64,000 nt of DNA from Companilactobacillus farciminis KCTC 3681 = DSM 20184 (GTDB lineage: Bacteria > Bacillota > Bacilli > Lactobacillales > Lactobacillaceae), in NCBI RefSeq assembly GCF_002706745.1, contig NZ_CP017702.1, positions 1,674,001-1,738,000 on the forward strand, given 5' to 3'. The translations under genes and the position numbers were made by a program. The number at the start of each line of letters is the position of its first letter. Position 1 is the stretch's first letter. The notes under the pieces were generated by a model that saw nothing but the letters and a program-made list of their open reading frames with translations, had not been told where the DNA came from and did not search any database. Shown here piece by piece: positions 13,380-21,911 of the stretch.

Positions 13380-14346
13380 ATTTACTCTCTTTTAAAAACG
13401 AATCCAAAATCGTTTCGCGACGTTCTAAGAAAATCTGATTGTGCTCAATTGGATGAACTCGATTTGTCAAAACGACCATTGCATTTTGATGTTGATAATC
13501 TAAAGCAATGAAATGTCCCGTATAACCAGTGTGGAACAAGACATGCCCAAATCCATCAGGCTTAACATCCCATCCCAACGAACGTCCTGGATTTAACTCC
13601 GTAAAATTGTGATACAAGAATTTCTTATCTGGCAATAGCATATCCTGTGCAAATTTCAATACATCATCCAAACTGGCAAACATTCCAGCAGAACCGCAAC
13701 GTTTACCTAGTTGACGAGCTTTAGGGTCGTTAGGTACGCCACAAAGCATCTGATTGTTGACTTCGTATGTTGGAACGCAGTTCTCTGGGTCAGGTTCAAA
13801 TGTAGCATCTTTTAATCCTTCTGGTTCAACAATGTATTTCATAATCGCATTTTGAACTGGCATTTGATAAATTTGCTCAATCACTAAGCCTAAAAAAATC
13901 AAGCCGGTATCAGTGTAAACGACCTTTTTATTGAAAGTGTCAGTCACCGGCAATTTAATCAAAGCTTTAATCAACTGGTCGCTATCTAAAGAATCACGAT
14001 CAGGAATATAGCCATGAATTCCCGAAGTATGCGTCAACAAGTGAAATAGTTCAACTCGCTCGTCCGAAAAATCTGGTAAATATTTTTTAATTGGATCATG
14101 CAAACTAATCTTTTTTTCATTTATTAATTTAATAATCAACGGAATTGTTCCCATGATCTTCGTTAAAGAGGCTAAATCGTGCAATTCTGTGCCTCTAAGG
14201 GGTTTTCTTTGCGGGCACCATTCCTTATCACCATAAATATATTTATTCGTCTGAGAGGAGTTTATGAAGCCAAAACTAACTCCTGGAACGACTTGTTTAT
14301 TAACTAAATCAATAATTTGTGCTTTGGTTTCTTCAAAATTTGCCAT
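13378..14346 (-). CDS. Cytoplasmic serine hydrolase of the beta-lactamase class C fold
   Basis: This is a 322-residue protein without signal peptide. The SxxK catalytic pair is Ser60-Lys63 in HDLASLTKIMG, the tyrosine motif is YTDTGLIFLG, and the third motif appears as FHTGYTGHF. These place it in the Beta-lactamase (PF00144) family, which contains esterases, D-aminopeptidases and PBP4-like enzymes; the substrate cannot be read from sequence. Its ATG is followed directly by FEETKAQIIDLV and preceded by AGGAGAGG. It is convergent with murT. Confidence 0.88.
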   Translation of the reverse strand: MANFEETKAQIIDLVNKQVVPGVSFGFINSSQTNKYIYGDKEWCPQRKPLRGTELHDLASLTKIMGTIPLIIKLINEKKISLHDPIKKYLPDFSDERVELFHLLTHTSGIHGYIPDRDSLDSDQLIKALIKLPVTDTFNKKVVYTDTGLIFLGLVIEQIYQMPVQNAIMKYIVEPEGLKDATFEPDPENCVPTYEVNNQMLCGVPNDPKARQLGKRCGSAGMFASLDDVLKFAQDMLLPDKKFLYHNFTELNPGRSLGWDVKPDGFGHVLFHTGYTGHFIALDYQHQNAMVVLTNRVHPIEHNQIFLERRETILDSFLKESK

Positions 14347-14363
14347 AGTTGCCTCTCCTCTGA

Positions 14364-14400
14364 AAATAAAAAAAGAACGTGCTATAAAAACACGTCCTAA
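14364..14400 (-). terminator. Terminator of the ABC exporter operon
   Basis: The minus strand shows a GGACGTG / CACGTTC stem followed by TTTTTTTATT, just beyond the stop of the second exporter gene. Confidence 0.85.
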
Positions 14401-14417
14401 TTATAAAGCTTATACTT

Positions 14418-16298
14418 TTACATTGCGACATTTCCGGCAAATTGTGAATTGTAAAGATCTGCATAAAAACCGTTTTTAGCCATAAGTTCTTCATGATTAC
14501 CAGTTTCAACGATCGAACCATGATTCATCACGATAATCTTATCAGCATCTTGAATAGTTGAAAGTCGGTGAGCAACAACAAAACTCGTCCGATTCTTCAA
14601 CAAACGTTCCATCGCATGTTGAATGTGCAATTCAGTTCTCGTATCAACTGAACTAGTAGCTTCATCCAAAATCAAAATCTCGGGGTCGGCAACAAAGGCA
14701 CGGGCAATAGTAATCAATTGTCTTTGACCTTGAGAAATATTCGAAGCCTCTTCATTCAAAACAGTGTCATAACCTTGTGGCAATTGACGAACAAAGTTAT
14801 CCACATGGGCAGCTTTAGCAGCTTCAATAATTTCTTCTTTCGTAGCATCTTCACGACTGTACTTCAAGTTGTCATAAATACTACCAGTAAAGAGCCAAGT
14901 ATCTTGAAGAACCATTGCGTAATGACTTCTAACTTGTTCACGAGTCATGTTGCGGATATCTTTACCATCCAACTTGATCGAACCGCCACTAACATCGTAG
15001 AAACGCTCTAGCAAGTTGATAATAGTAGTCTTACCAGCACCAGTAGGTCCAACGATAGCAACCATCTCACCTGGTTTAACCTCAAGATTGTAGTCTTTCA
15101 AAAGAATTGGACTACCTTCATAACCAAATTTGACGTGGTCCAAAGTAACTTTATCGTCAGTTTCAACATCAGGCACATCGACCAACGTATCTTCCATTTC
15201 TGGTTCGTCCAAAATTTCAAAGACACGTTCAGCTGAAGCAATCGTAGCTTGAATCGTATTAGTCAAGTTGGCCAGTTGGGCAATTGGTTGTGAAAATTGG
15301 TTCATATATTGCAAGAAGGCTTGAATATCACCAAGGGCAATCCCACCATTAGCAACTTGAATACCACCATACATAGCAACGAAAACATAACCTAAGTTAT
15401 TCAAAAAGTTCATCATTGGCATAACGATACCAGAGATCAATTGAGCTTTCCATGAGGCTTTGTACAATTTAGTATTTTCTTTTTCAAATTCATCGATCGA
15501 TTCTTGTTCGTGATTAAAACTCTTAACAACAACGTGTCCAGAATAATTCTCTTCAACTTGGTTGTTCAAAAGTCCCAATGAATTCTGTTGACGTTTAAAG
15601 AATTTTTGTGATTGTGGAGCAATGATTCCAACCACGATCAAACTCAATGGAACTGTTGCTAAAGCAATCAAAGTCAACTTCCAACTAATTGTTAACATCA
15701 TCCAGATAATACCAACAAAGGTAACCGAACTAGTTACTAATTGAGTCAAACTTTGTTGCAATGTACCCGCAATATTATCCATATCGTTGATGGCACGAGA
15801 CATGATATCACCATTAGAATGGGAATCGTAGTAGTTGATTGGTAATCTTCTCATCTTACCTTTCAAATCACGTCTTAATTTGTAAACAGTTCGTTGAGAA
15901 ATTCTTGTCATAACGAATTGTTGAATAAAGTTAAACAACGCTGAAGCCAGATACATTATAATAACAATGAAAATAATGTGTTCGATCTTGTCAAAATTAA
16001 TTGGCAACCCATTGATCTTAAAACCAGCTTTTTGTTGTGCTACACCAGTCATTAAACCTTTGTAAATTTCGGTAGTAGCTTCACCCAAAATCTTTGGGGT
16101 CTTGATTTGGAAAACAGCTGAAGCAATGGCCAAAGCCAAAACAACGATAATTCCGACCACATAAGTTGACATGTATTTTGCCAAACGACCGGTAGTCTTC
16201 CAGAAGTTCTTAGGCTTAACAACTACATTAGGCCCACGACCAGGACCGGGACCATGATGAACTGCGGGTGATTGTGATTCATTTTTCTTTTCAGCCAT
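14418..16298 (-). CDS. ABC exporter half-transporter with the consensus catalytic Glu (LmrD/BmrD-like)
   Basis: This is a 626-residue fusion of a six-helix membrane domain (about 30-345) and a nucleotide-binding domain (about 375-620). Walker A is GPTGAGKTT and Walker B LILDEATSSVD has the catalytic Glu. The switch His is in FVVAHRLSTI. The signature is altered to ISQGQRQ. Together with the preceding gene it should form a heterodimeric exporter like LmrCD or BmrCD. The consensus ATP site would be built from this Walker B and the partner's intact SGGQ. A hydrophilic, Gly/Pro-rich N-terminus (HHGPGPGRGP) precedes helix 1. The start lies 11 bases after the partner gene. Drug or lipid export is inferred. 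Confidence 0.92.
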   Translation of the reverse strand: MAEKKNESQSPAVHHGPGPGRGPNVVVKPKNFWKTTGRLAKYMSTYVVGIIVVLALAIASAVFQIKTPKILGEATTEIYKGLMTGVAQQKAGFKINGLPINFDKIEHIIFIVIIMYLASALFNFIQQFVMTRISQRTVYKLRRDLKGKMRRLPINYYDSHSNGDIMSRAINDMDNIAGTLQQSLTQLVTSSVTFVGIIWMMLTISWKLTLIALATVPLSLIVVGIIAPQSQKFFKRQQNSLGLLNNQVEENYSGHVVVKSFNHEQESIDEFEKENTKLYKASWKAQLISGIVMPMMNFLNNLGYVFVAMYGGIQVANGGIALGDIQAFLQYMNQFSQPIAQLANLTNTIQATIASAERVFEILDEPEMEDTLVDVPDVETDDKVTLDHVKFGYEGSPILLKDYNLEVKPGEMVAIVGPTGAGKTTIINLLERFYDVSGGSIKLDGKDIRNMTREQVRSHYAMVLQDTWLFTGSIYDNLKYSREDATKEEIIEAAKAAHVDNFVRQLPQGYDTVLNEEASNISQGQRQLITIARAFVADPEILILDEATSSVDTRTELHIQHAMERLLKNRTSFVVAHRLSTIQDADKIIVMNHGSIVETGNHEELMAKNGFYADLYNSQFAGNVAM

Positions 16299-16309
16299 TA
16301 CTTACCCTC

Positions 16310-18019
16310 CTATAATTGAGATTTAATGATTTCTTGATAAGTCTCATTATTCTCTTTTAATTCTTGGTGAGTACCTAATCCGACCATATCACCGTTATCT
16401 AAGACAACGATTTGGTCAGCATCAGCAACTGTTGAAATACGTTGACCGACGATAACGACAACCGCTTGACTGATTTTGGCATCATTCTTCAAAGCTGTTC
16501 TTAAATTAAGATCAGTCTTGAAATCAAGAGCTGAGAAGGAATCATCAAAGACATAAATTGAAGCATCTTTAACTAAAGCACGAGCAATTGCTAGACGTTG
16601 TTTTTGACCACCAGAGAAATTATCTCCACCTTGTTCAACTTCACCATCTAATTGTCCGTCTAATTCCTTAACGAAGTCAGCAGCTTGGGCAATCTCTAAT
16701 GCGTGCCAAATTTCATCATCAGTCGCATTTTCTTTACCATAAGCCATGTTTTCACGAATAGTTCCTTTGAAAAGGATAGCCTTTTGTGGAACCATTGAAA
16801 CTTTGCTATTGATATCTTCAGTACTCAAAGCTTTGACATCAGTTCCGTTGATACTTACCACACCAGTTTCAGCATCGTAAAATCTAGGAATCAAATTGAT
16901 CAAAGTACTCTTACCAGAACCAGTACCACCGATGATAGCTAAAGTTTGACCCTTAGTAACTTTGAAATTCAAAGTATTCAAGGCTAGCCTTTCAGCACCA
17001 TGGTATCTGAAGTTAACATCATTAAAGCTCAATGATGGTTCATCCTTTAACTTAGCGGGTTTGGCAACGACGTCGATCTTACTCTTAGTTTCAAAGACTT
17101 CTTGAATACGAGCAGCCGAAGCTGAAGCACGTGGTACGAAGACGAATACCATTGAAAGAATCATAAAACTCATTAAAATTTGCATAGCATAAGTCATGAA
17201 AGCAATCATATTACCAATTTCCATTGATTGATTAGCAATATAATGTGCCCCTAGCCAAGTGATACCAACATTAGTTCCACTCATAACCAATGTAACGACT
17301 GGGAACATAACGGCAACGATACTAAATACTTTGACAGCATTGTTAGTATAATCTTCGTTTGCTTCCTTAAAACGGTCTTGTTCGAATTGATCTTGTCTAA
17401 AAGCACGAATAACACGTACCCCAGTCAATCCTTCACGAAAAACCAAATTCAAACGATCAGTTTTCTTTTGCATAGCCTTAAACAATGGCACAGCAAAGAA
17501 CATGACTAATCCCACGATAACAATCAAAACTGGAATTGAAATCAAGAAGATCTTTGTCATTTCAGCATTTTTTTGATAAGCCATGAAACTAGCACCGATT
17601 AACATGATTGGCGCCATGATCATCATTCTCAACATCATGATCATTACATTTTGAATTTGAATAACATCATTAGTCGTTCTAGTCGTCAGTGAAGACGTTT
17701 CAAACTTGTCGAATTCATCGTGTGTAAAATATAATATTTTCTTAAATAAATCAGATCTTAATTTCCGACCCAAACCTTGTGAGGCTTGAGAAGCCATCAA
17801 AACATTTCCGAAGGCAGCAATGGCTGTTATCAAAGAAACGACAACCATTTCAATACCGGTACGTATGATATAATCTGTATCACCAGTAATTACACCCTTG
17901 TTAACAATGTCTGATGTAAGATTAGGAATATATAACGTTGCAATGACTTGGAAAATCATAAAAATGACCGCACCAAGCACTTGCCAGTTATTAATCCGAC
18001 CTCTAGCAATCTTAAACAT
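16310..18019 (-). CDS. ABC exporter half-transporter with the degenerate ATP site (LmrC/BmrC-like)
   Basis: This is a 569-residue half-transporter with six membrane helices (about 15-310) and a C-terminal ATPase. Walker A GGTGSGKST and signature FSGGQKQR are intact. Walker B reads IYVFDDSFSALD, with Asp where the catalytic Glu belongs, and the switch His is replaced by Gln in VIVGQRISTV. These substitutions are the hallmark of the degenerate-site subunit in heterodimeric exporters. It is the first gene of a two-gene operon with the 626-residue partner. The ribosome site is AAAGGGAG. Confidence 0.92.
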   Translation of the reverse strand: MFKIARGRINNWQVLGAVIFMIFQVIATLYIPNLTSDIVNKGVITGDTDYIIRTGIEMVVVSLITAIAAFGNVLMASQASQGLGRKLRSDLFKKILYFTHDEFDKFETSSLTTRTTNDVIQIQNVMIMMLRMMIMAPIMLIGASFMAYQKNAEMTKIFLISIPVLIVIVGLVMFFAVPLFKAMQKKTDRLNLVFREGLTGVRVIRAFRQDQFEQDRFKEANEDYTNNAVKVFSIVAVMFPVVTLVMSGTNVGITWLGAHYIANQSMEIGNMIAFMTYAMQILMSFMILSMVFVFVPRASASAARIQEVFETKSKIDVVAKPAKLKDEPSLSFNDVNFRYHGAERLALNTLNFKVTKGQTLAIIGGTGSGKSTLINLIPRFYDAETGVVSINGTDVKALSTEDINSKVSMVPQKAILFKGTIRENMAYGKENATDDEIWHALEIAQAADFVKELDGQLDGEVEQGGDNFSGGQKQRLAIARALVKDASIYVFDDSFSALDFKTDLNLRTALKNDAKISQAVVVIVGQRISTVADADQIVVLDNGDMVGLGTHQELKENNETYQEIIKSQL

Positions 18020-18116
18020 TTATTCACTCCCTTTAAAATTGACTAATAGCATTATAGTATTAAAGCACTAATCATCAAAAAATTCTAATAATTATTCTGA
18101 TAAAGGCGGTATTTTA

Positions 18117-18815
18117 ATGAACAATACAAAAAATACTTATCATCCTATAAAAGTCATACTTCATATTATAGCCTTTTTAGCTCTGTTTTTAATGGAACAA
18201 TTACCGTTAAGTGTTCTGACTTTGACAAAAAAAGACCTTGGTACTAAATACTCATCCTACATTAAAATGGCTCCCTTAGTAACCTTGGTTTTGTTGATAA
18301 TTGCCGCAACTATCATCATCTGGACCTTCAAAAAAGCTCAAAAATTCCCAACTCTAAGCTTTACCAAAAGTACTTGGTTCATCATCATACTCGCGACTAT
18401 CTTAACCTTTTTAATTAATATTGTAACGTTGCCATTCATGAGAAGTAGTAACGAAAACGTTGAAGCACTACAATTAGTTGCTAATAATAGCATGATTATT
18501 TTAATAATATTTACTATTTTCGTAGCACCGATATTAGAAGAAATTCTTTTTCGCGGAATTTTCATGAATTGGTTTTTCGTCGATCATCCCTTAATTTCGG
18601 TCATCGTCAGTGGTGTAATTTTTGGATACGTCCACGCTCCCTTTAGTAGCAATACTGATTGGTTCTATGCGCTGTCAAAAATCCTTTTGGGAATCGTTTT
18701 AGCTGGCGTATATTATCGAACTAAAAACATTAAAGCTAATATAACTGTTCACTTCCTAAATAATTTTCTAGCAATTTTGGCAGGAGCAGTAGCTTCAGGG
18801 GTTATTTTTCTATGA
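18117..18815 (+). CDS. CPBP-family intramembrane metalloprotease
   Basis: A 232-residue membrane protein with about six hydrophobic helices. The Abi/CAAX-like (PF02517) motifs are all present: EEILFRG (Glu141-Glu142-Arg146), FGYVHAPF (His173) and HFLNNF (His212, Asn216). In lactic acid bacteria such proteins are often linked to bacteriocin self-immunity or signal processing, but no bacteriocin gene is visible nearby. AAAGGCGG precedes the ATG. It overlaps the next gene by four bases (ATGA). Confidence 0.88.
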   Translation: MNNTKNTYHPIKVILHIIAFLALFLMEQLPLSVLTLTKKDLGTKYSSYIKMAPLVTLVLLIIAATIIIWTFKKAQKFPTLSFTKSTWFIIILATILTFLINIVTLPFMRSSNENVEALQLVANNSMIILIIFTIFVAPILEEILFRGIFMNWFFVDHPLISVIVSGVIFGYVHAPFSSNTDWFYALSKILLGIVLAGVYYRTKNIKANITVHFLNNFLAILAGAVASGVIFL

Positions 18816-19039
18816 GAAACAACAAGAAAAAATTTAACGAGATTTATCAAGACTTATTACGAAAAGTTGTTATGTTTGGTGTTTTATCAATGCTATTATT
18901 AGCCAGTGCACGTGTAACTGATTGGATCATCATGGAATACGCAGGATTTGTCAGTGCTATTTATACGATAATTTTGATTGGAATGATGGTTTATGTCCTA
19001 GTTATTAAAACAAAGGATGAGAATAATCATAAAAAATAA
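18812..19039 (+). CDS. Small two-helix membrane protein of unknown function
   Basis: A 75-residue protein with a basic N-terminus (MRNNKKKFN) and two hydrophobic segments (about 20-38 and 42-65). Its ATG overlaps the stop of the CPBP protease, so it is translated with it and may be its accessory subunit. I do not recognise a family. Confidence 0.6.
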   Translation: MRNNKKKFNEIYQDLLRKVVMFGVLSMLLLASARVTDWIIMEYAGFVSAIYTIILIGMMVYVLVIKTKDENNHKK

Positions 19040-19048
19040 TAATTCGTA

Positions 19049-19078
19049 TTGACAGATTTACCTATTTACGGGTAAAAT
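19049..19078 (+). promoter_or_regulatory. Promoter of tRNA-Glu
   Basis: A consensus TTGACA (19049-19054) and TAAAAT (19073-19078) separated by 18 bases lie just before the tRNA. Confidence 0.75.
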
Positions 19079-19095
19079 TATGAATGTTGTTTAAT

Positions 19096-19168
19096 TGCCC
19101 GTTGGTCAAATGGTTTAAGACGCCACCCTCTCAAGGTGGAGTTATGGGTTCGATTCCCATACGGGTGA
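19096..19168 (+). tRNA. tRNA-Glu, anticodon CTC
   Basis: This is a 73-base cloverleaf. The acceptor is TGCCCGT / ACGGGTG, the D-stem GTC / GAC, the anticodon stem CCACC / GGTGG with loop CTCTCAA (anticodon CTC, reading GAG), and the T-stem ATGGG / CCCAT with loop TTCGATT. The CCA end is not encoded. The first two acceptor pairs are U-G and G-U wobbles, weaker than the usual G-C start of tRNA-Glu. It stands alone with its own promoter and terminator. Confidence 0.9.
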
Positions 19169-19183
19169 TTGTGAAATTTCGTC

Positions 19184-19230
19184 AGCTGTTATATTAGGTT
19201 AAAATCCTGATATGACAGCTTTTTTATTTT
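19184..19230 (+). terminator. Terminator after tRNA-Glu
   Basis: An 11-bp stem AGCTGTTATAT / ATATGACAGCT (one G-T pair) is followed by TTTTTATTTT. Confidence 0.85.
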
Positions 19231-19357
19231 TAAATTTATTTATCAATCGATAATTTTCACATATTGGCTTAGTCAAAAGCTTAGTCAATTTTTATTTGCT
19301 TTCACACCTACTCCTAGTGAATAATTATATTAACAAACATTAAGGAGGCTACAAACT

Positions 19358-19738
19358 ATGAGTTTACTAGACGGACTACTCGGTAACGCAACTAATGTCG
19401 ATCAAGACGCTATCAAAAAAGAATTAAAGGATGTTTTAATCCCAAATGAAGAGGTGGACTTAGCTTTTAGACTAGTTCGCGACTTAGTAGTCTTCACTAG
19501 TCATCGATTAATCGTTGTCGACAAACAAGGTGTCACAGGCAAAAAGGTTGATTACAAAACTTTTCCTTATAAAAGTATCTCCCGCTTTTCAGTTGAAACC
19601 ACTGGTCACTTCGATTTAGACGCTGAATTAAAAATTTGGATCTCTGGAGCAGTTGAACCAGCCCAAGTACTTCAGTTCCGAAAAGACAACAGTATCACTA
19701 CAATTCAAAAAGCTTTGGCGACCGCAATTTTACTTTAA
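19358..19738 (+). CDS. PH-domain protein (bPH family)
   Basis: A 126-residue soluble protein that consists almost wholly of a bacterial pleckstrin-homology-like domain. Typical segments are LVVFTSHRLIVVDKQGVTGKKVDY, YKSISRFSVETTG and LKIWISG. No membrane segment is present. The family (PF08000) is common in Firmicutes and its cellular role is unclear. A strong AAGGAGG lies before the ATG. It is monocistronic. Confidence 0.85.
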   Translation: MSLLDGLLGNATNVDQDAIKKELKDVLIPNEEVDLAFRLVRDLVVFTSHRLIVVDKQGVTGKKVDYKTFPYKSISRFSVETTGHFDLDAELKIWISGAVEPAQVLQFRKDNSITTIQKALATAILL

Positions 19739-19791
19739 AGTGTTATGATACAAAAACAGGTAAAATTATTTTCAAAAAATGAGGGAACAAA

Positions 19792-20529
19792 ATGAATCAA
19801 ACTATTGAAAACTTGATAAAACACGTATCAATTCGGGATTTTAAAGATGAAACTATTAGTGAAAACACCAAAGAAGAATTAGTTAAAGCTGCTCAAAGTG
19901 GATCAACTTCTGAATTCGTCCAGGCTTTTTCAATCATCGAAATCACTGATCCTGATTTGCGTAATCAATTATCAGATATCACTATCAGTTCACCACACGT
20001 CAAAAAGGCTGACACTTTTTACATATTTGTAGCCGATCTTAATCGCCAAGCTACTATGCTCAAACAACACGACCAAAGTTTAGATAGCATTAAAAATATG
20101 GAATCGCTACTCGTTGCCACAGTTGACACCACTATTGCCGCCCAAAATATGGCTGTAGCTGCTGAATCAATGGGCTTAGGAATTTGTTATATCGGAAGCA
20201 TTCGTAACAACATCAAACAAGTTGCTAAATTGTTGAATCTTCCTAAGTACACTTTCCCACTCTTTGGAATGACCATCGGTGTTCCTAAAGTACTCAACCA
20301 AACTAAGCCAAGGCTTCCAAAAATAAATCAAGTTTCCAAAAATACTTACGATAATAACCTTTTCAATAATTTATCTTCCTATGATAATGAAGTAAAAGAT
20401 TATTATTCCAACCGAAAAACCAATCCTCAAGATACAACTTGGACTGAAAAGAACTTAACTATTTTCAACCACATTCATCGTCCTGACGTTGCCGACTTTT
20501 TATTGGAACAAGGTTTCTCACTTCATTAG
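19792..20529 (+). CDS. Nitroreductase-family NAD(P)H-dependent FMN oxidoreductase (NfrA/NfsA-like)
   Basis: A 245-residue enzyme of the group that reduces flavins, quinones or nitro compounds with NAD(P)H. Family marks are the N-terminal IRDFKDETIS (cf. RxF..xP), VATVDTTIAAQNMAVAAESMGLGICYIGSIRNN and LFGMTIGVP. The length and the C-terminal part beginning at about 190 fit the NfsA/NfrA type rather than the shorter NfnB type. The start follows GAGGGAAC. The physiological substrate is unknown. Confidence 0.87.
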   Translation: MNQTIENLIKHVSIRDFKDETISENTKEELVKAAQSGSTSEFVQAFSIIEITDPDLRNQLSDITISSPHVKKADTFYIFVADLNRQATMLKQHDQSLDSIKNMESLLVATVDTTIAAQNMAVAAESMGLGICYIGSIRNNIKQVAKLLNLPKYTFPLFGMTIGVPKVLNQTKPRLPKINQVSKNTYDNNLFNNLSSYDNEVKDYYSNRKTNPQDTTWTEKNLTIFNHIHRPDVADFLLEQGFSLH

Positions 20530-20718
20530 ATTTCAAAAAGCTATTTCCTTTAATAAGGTTCTTTCTTAAGTTAATTACAAAGCTGTCTCCACCGACTAGA
20601 TAACGTTTCTTATCGTTTATTTCATATAATTCAAAGTCAAAAAAAGCCTCTATTTGGAGAATACACTCCCAATAGAGGTTTTTGATTTGTTCGGTATAAA
20701 AAATAAAACCACTATCAA
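20530..20718. other. Intergenic stretch before structured RNA copy A
   Basis: No gene is seen in this AT-rich stretch. It begins with AAAAAGCTATTTC (20535-20547), the exact inverse of GAAATAGCTTTTT at 20907-20919 beyond RNA copy A, and it contains the terminator at 20641-20688. TATAAAAAATAAAAC (20695-20709) precedes copy A; a similar TATAAAAATATGAAAC precedes copy B at the same distance. Confidence 0.5.
20641..20688 (+). terminator. Bidirectional terminator downstream of the nitroreductase gene
   Basis: A stem of CCTCTATT-GGAG pairing with CTCC-AATAGAGG around the loop AATACA, flanked by AAAAAAAG and TTTTTG, so it can act on either strand. Confidence 0.8.
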
Positions 20719-20880
20719 GTCCGAAATAGCGAAGAAAATTGGCTCAAATGTGAAATTTCTCTTGGCAATTTATTGCCTAGTGAAAGGTCGAGCTTGAAGA
20801 CTTTGCCCGGTTTTGGTTTTAGCAAAGGCTCCAAGTCGTGCCCACATTGTTCCAGCCAAATTTTCTTCGCTATGGAGGAC
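20719..20880 (+). ncRNA. Structured repeat RNA, copy A (unnamed family)
   Basis: This 162-base element folds into four helices. P1 is ATAGCGAAGAAAATTGGCT (20726-20744) with 20854-20873. P2 is AATGTG (20747-20752) with CACATT (20843-20848). P3 is the hairpin GGCAAT-TT-ATTGCC (20764-20777). P4 is CTTG / CAAG plus CTTTGC / GCAAAG (20793-20835). Copy B (60740-60901, minus strand) matches it at 156 of 162 positions; one of the six differences is part of a compensatory G-C to A-U change in P1 (20731 with 20868). Copy C (61042-61197) keeps all helices with different sequence. The 61-codon reading frame on the opposite strand (20715-20900) has no homologous codon pattern and is explained by the repeat. 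The direction is assigned by analogy with C and by the T run at 20915-20921. The function is unknown. Confidence 0.72.
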
Positions 20881-21025
20881 GTAATACTTCCACTCATCAA
20901 GGTTAAGAAATAGCTTTTTTTAAATTATTTACAAAAAAATTACACAACTTTACATTAATTGAACAGAAAATATACACTCTTTCTATATTATCTAATCATA
21001 GAAATAAATAGTGGGTGTTTATTAT

Positions 21026-21850
21026 ATGAATAATTTAGGTGATATCTTGCGAGAAACGCGACAACAGCAACAATTATCTCAAAGCGAAATTTCCGAAGAT
21101 ATTTGTTCACAATCAACTCTCTCAGAAATTGAACACAACAAATATATTCCCAATACACAACTACTGATTAATCTTTGTGAGCGATTAGCAGTAGGTTTCG
21201 ATGATCTCTGCTTAGTAGGAAGCTTTCAAATTTGTCGCGAAAAGTATTTCAATCAAAAAGCTGCCAGTTTTTATCACAGTCGAAATTACCGACAACTGCA
21301 GGCTTTTTTGAATCGTCCAACTGTTTTAGAAACGGTGCAAAATGACCAGCAGACACAAGCTTATTACTTTTATTTGGCATTGTGTTCATTACATCTTGAT
21401 CGAGGTTTTGACAAAGCTAAAGAATACCTCAAGTTATCCTTGGCTTGTTCAACTAATGGTCGTAAGCAAACGACTCTAACTAGATTGGGCAATATTACTC
21501 TGGCTTATGTTTATGCTCAACAAGGGCTCAAAACTTCCACCTTTGCTCAAATCGAATTGGCCTTTCGACATCTTGAGAAATCAACTTACGATGAAAATTT
21601 AAATCTTCTCTTTTACATCGCTGCACTATCTTACTTTCACATTTCCAAATTTGACTTAGCCATTCAAACTTTAGAAAAAGGGATTAAATTTGCCCTTTCC
21701 AATAATTCCCATTCTATGATGATCAACAGTCTCTATTTAATGGCTAACATTGCCGAAATGGTCAAAGAAGAGAATGTCGGCTTGACCATTAAAAGCTATA
21801 GCCTCTTTAATTCCTTCATTCATCAACCACTCTACGAAGAAGCCAATTGA
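21026..21850 (+). CDS. HTH-TPR transcriptional regulator (Rgg/PlcR-like architecture)
   Basis: This is a 274-residue protein. An XRE-type helix-turn-helix covers about 5-60 (LGDILRETRQQQQLSQSEISEDICSQSTLSEIE in outline), followed by helical repeats (about 100-270) of the kind that bind peptide pheromones in the Rgg/PlcR/PrgX group. I start at the ATG at 21026; an in-frame GTG at 21011 has no ribosome site. I found no short pheromone gene beside it. An A+T-rich promoter with TATATT around 20985 lies upstream. Target genes are not evident; the following Nudix gene is 60 bases downstream on the same strand. Confidence 0.83.
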   Translation: MNNLGDILRETRQQQQLSQSEISEDICSQSTLSEIEHNKYIPNTQLLINLCERLAVGFDDLCLVGSFQICREKYFNQKAASFYHSRNYRQLQAFLNRPTVLETVQNDQQTQAYYFYLALCSLHLDRGFDKAKEYLKLSLACSTNGRKQTTLTRLGNITLAYVYAQQGLKTSTFAQIELAFRHLEKSTYDENLNLLFYIAALSYFHISKFDLAIQTLEKGIKFALSNNSHSMMINSLYLMANIAEMVKEENVGLTIKSYSLFNSFIHQPLYEEAN

Positions 21851-21911
21851 TGAAATCGATTTCAAAAGATTAGTCTTCTAATGATATAATCCAATTAAAG
21901 GCGGTAAAAAA

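Noticed and set aside
18117..19039. Bacteriocin immunity locus
   Set aside because: The CPBP protease and the small membrane protein could fit, but no bacteriocin precursor with a double-Gly leader or transporter is adjacent.
20715..20900. 61-codon reading frame on the minus strand
   Set aside because: It overlaps structured RNA copy A on the opposite strand, has no ribosome site, and its existence follows from the palindromic repeat; copy C does not preserve a comparable frame.
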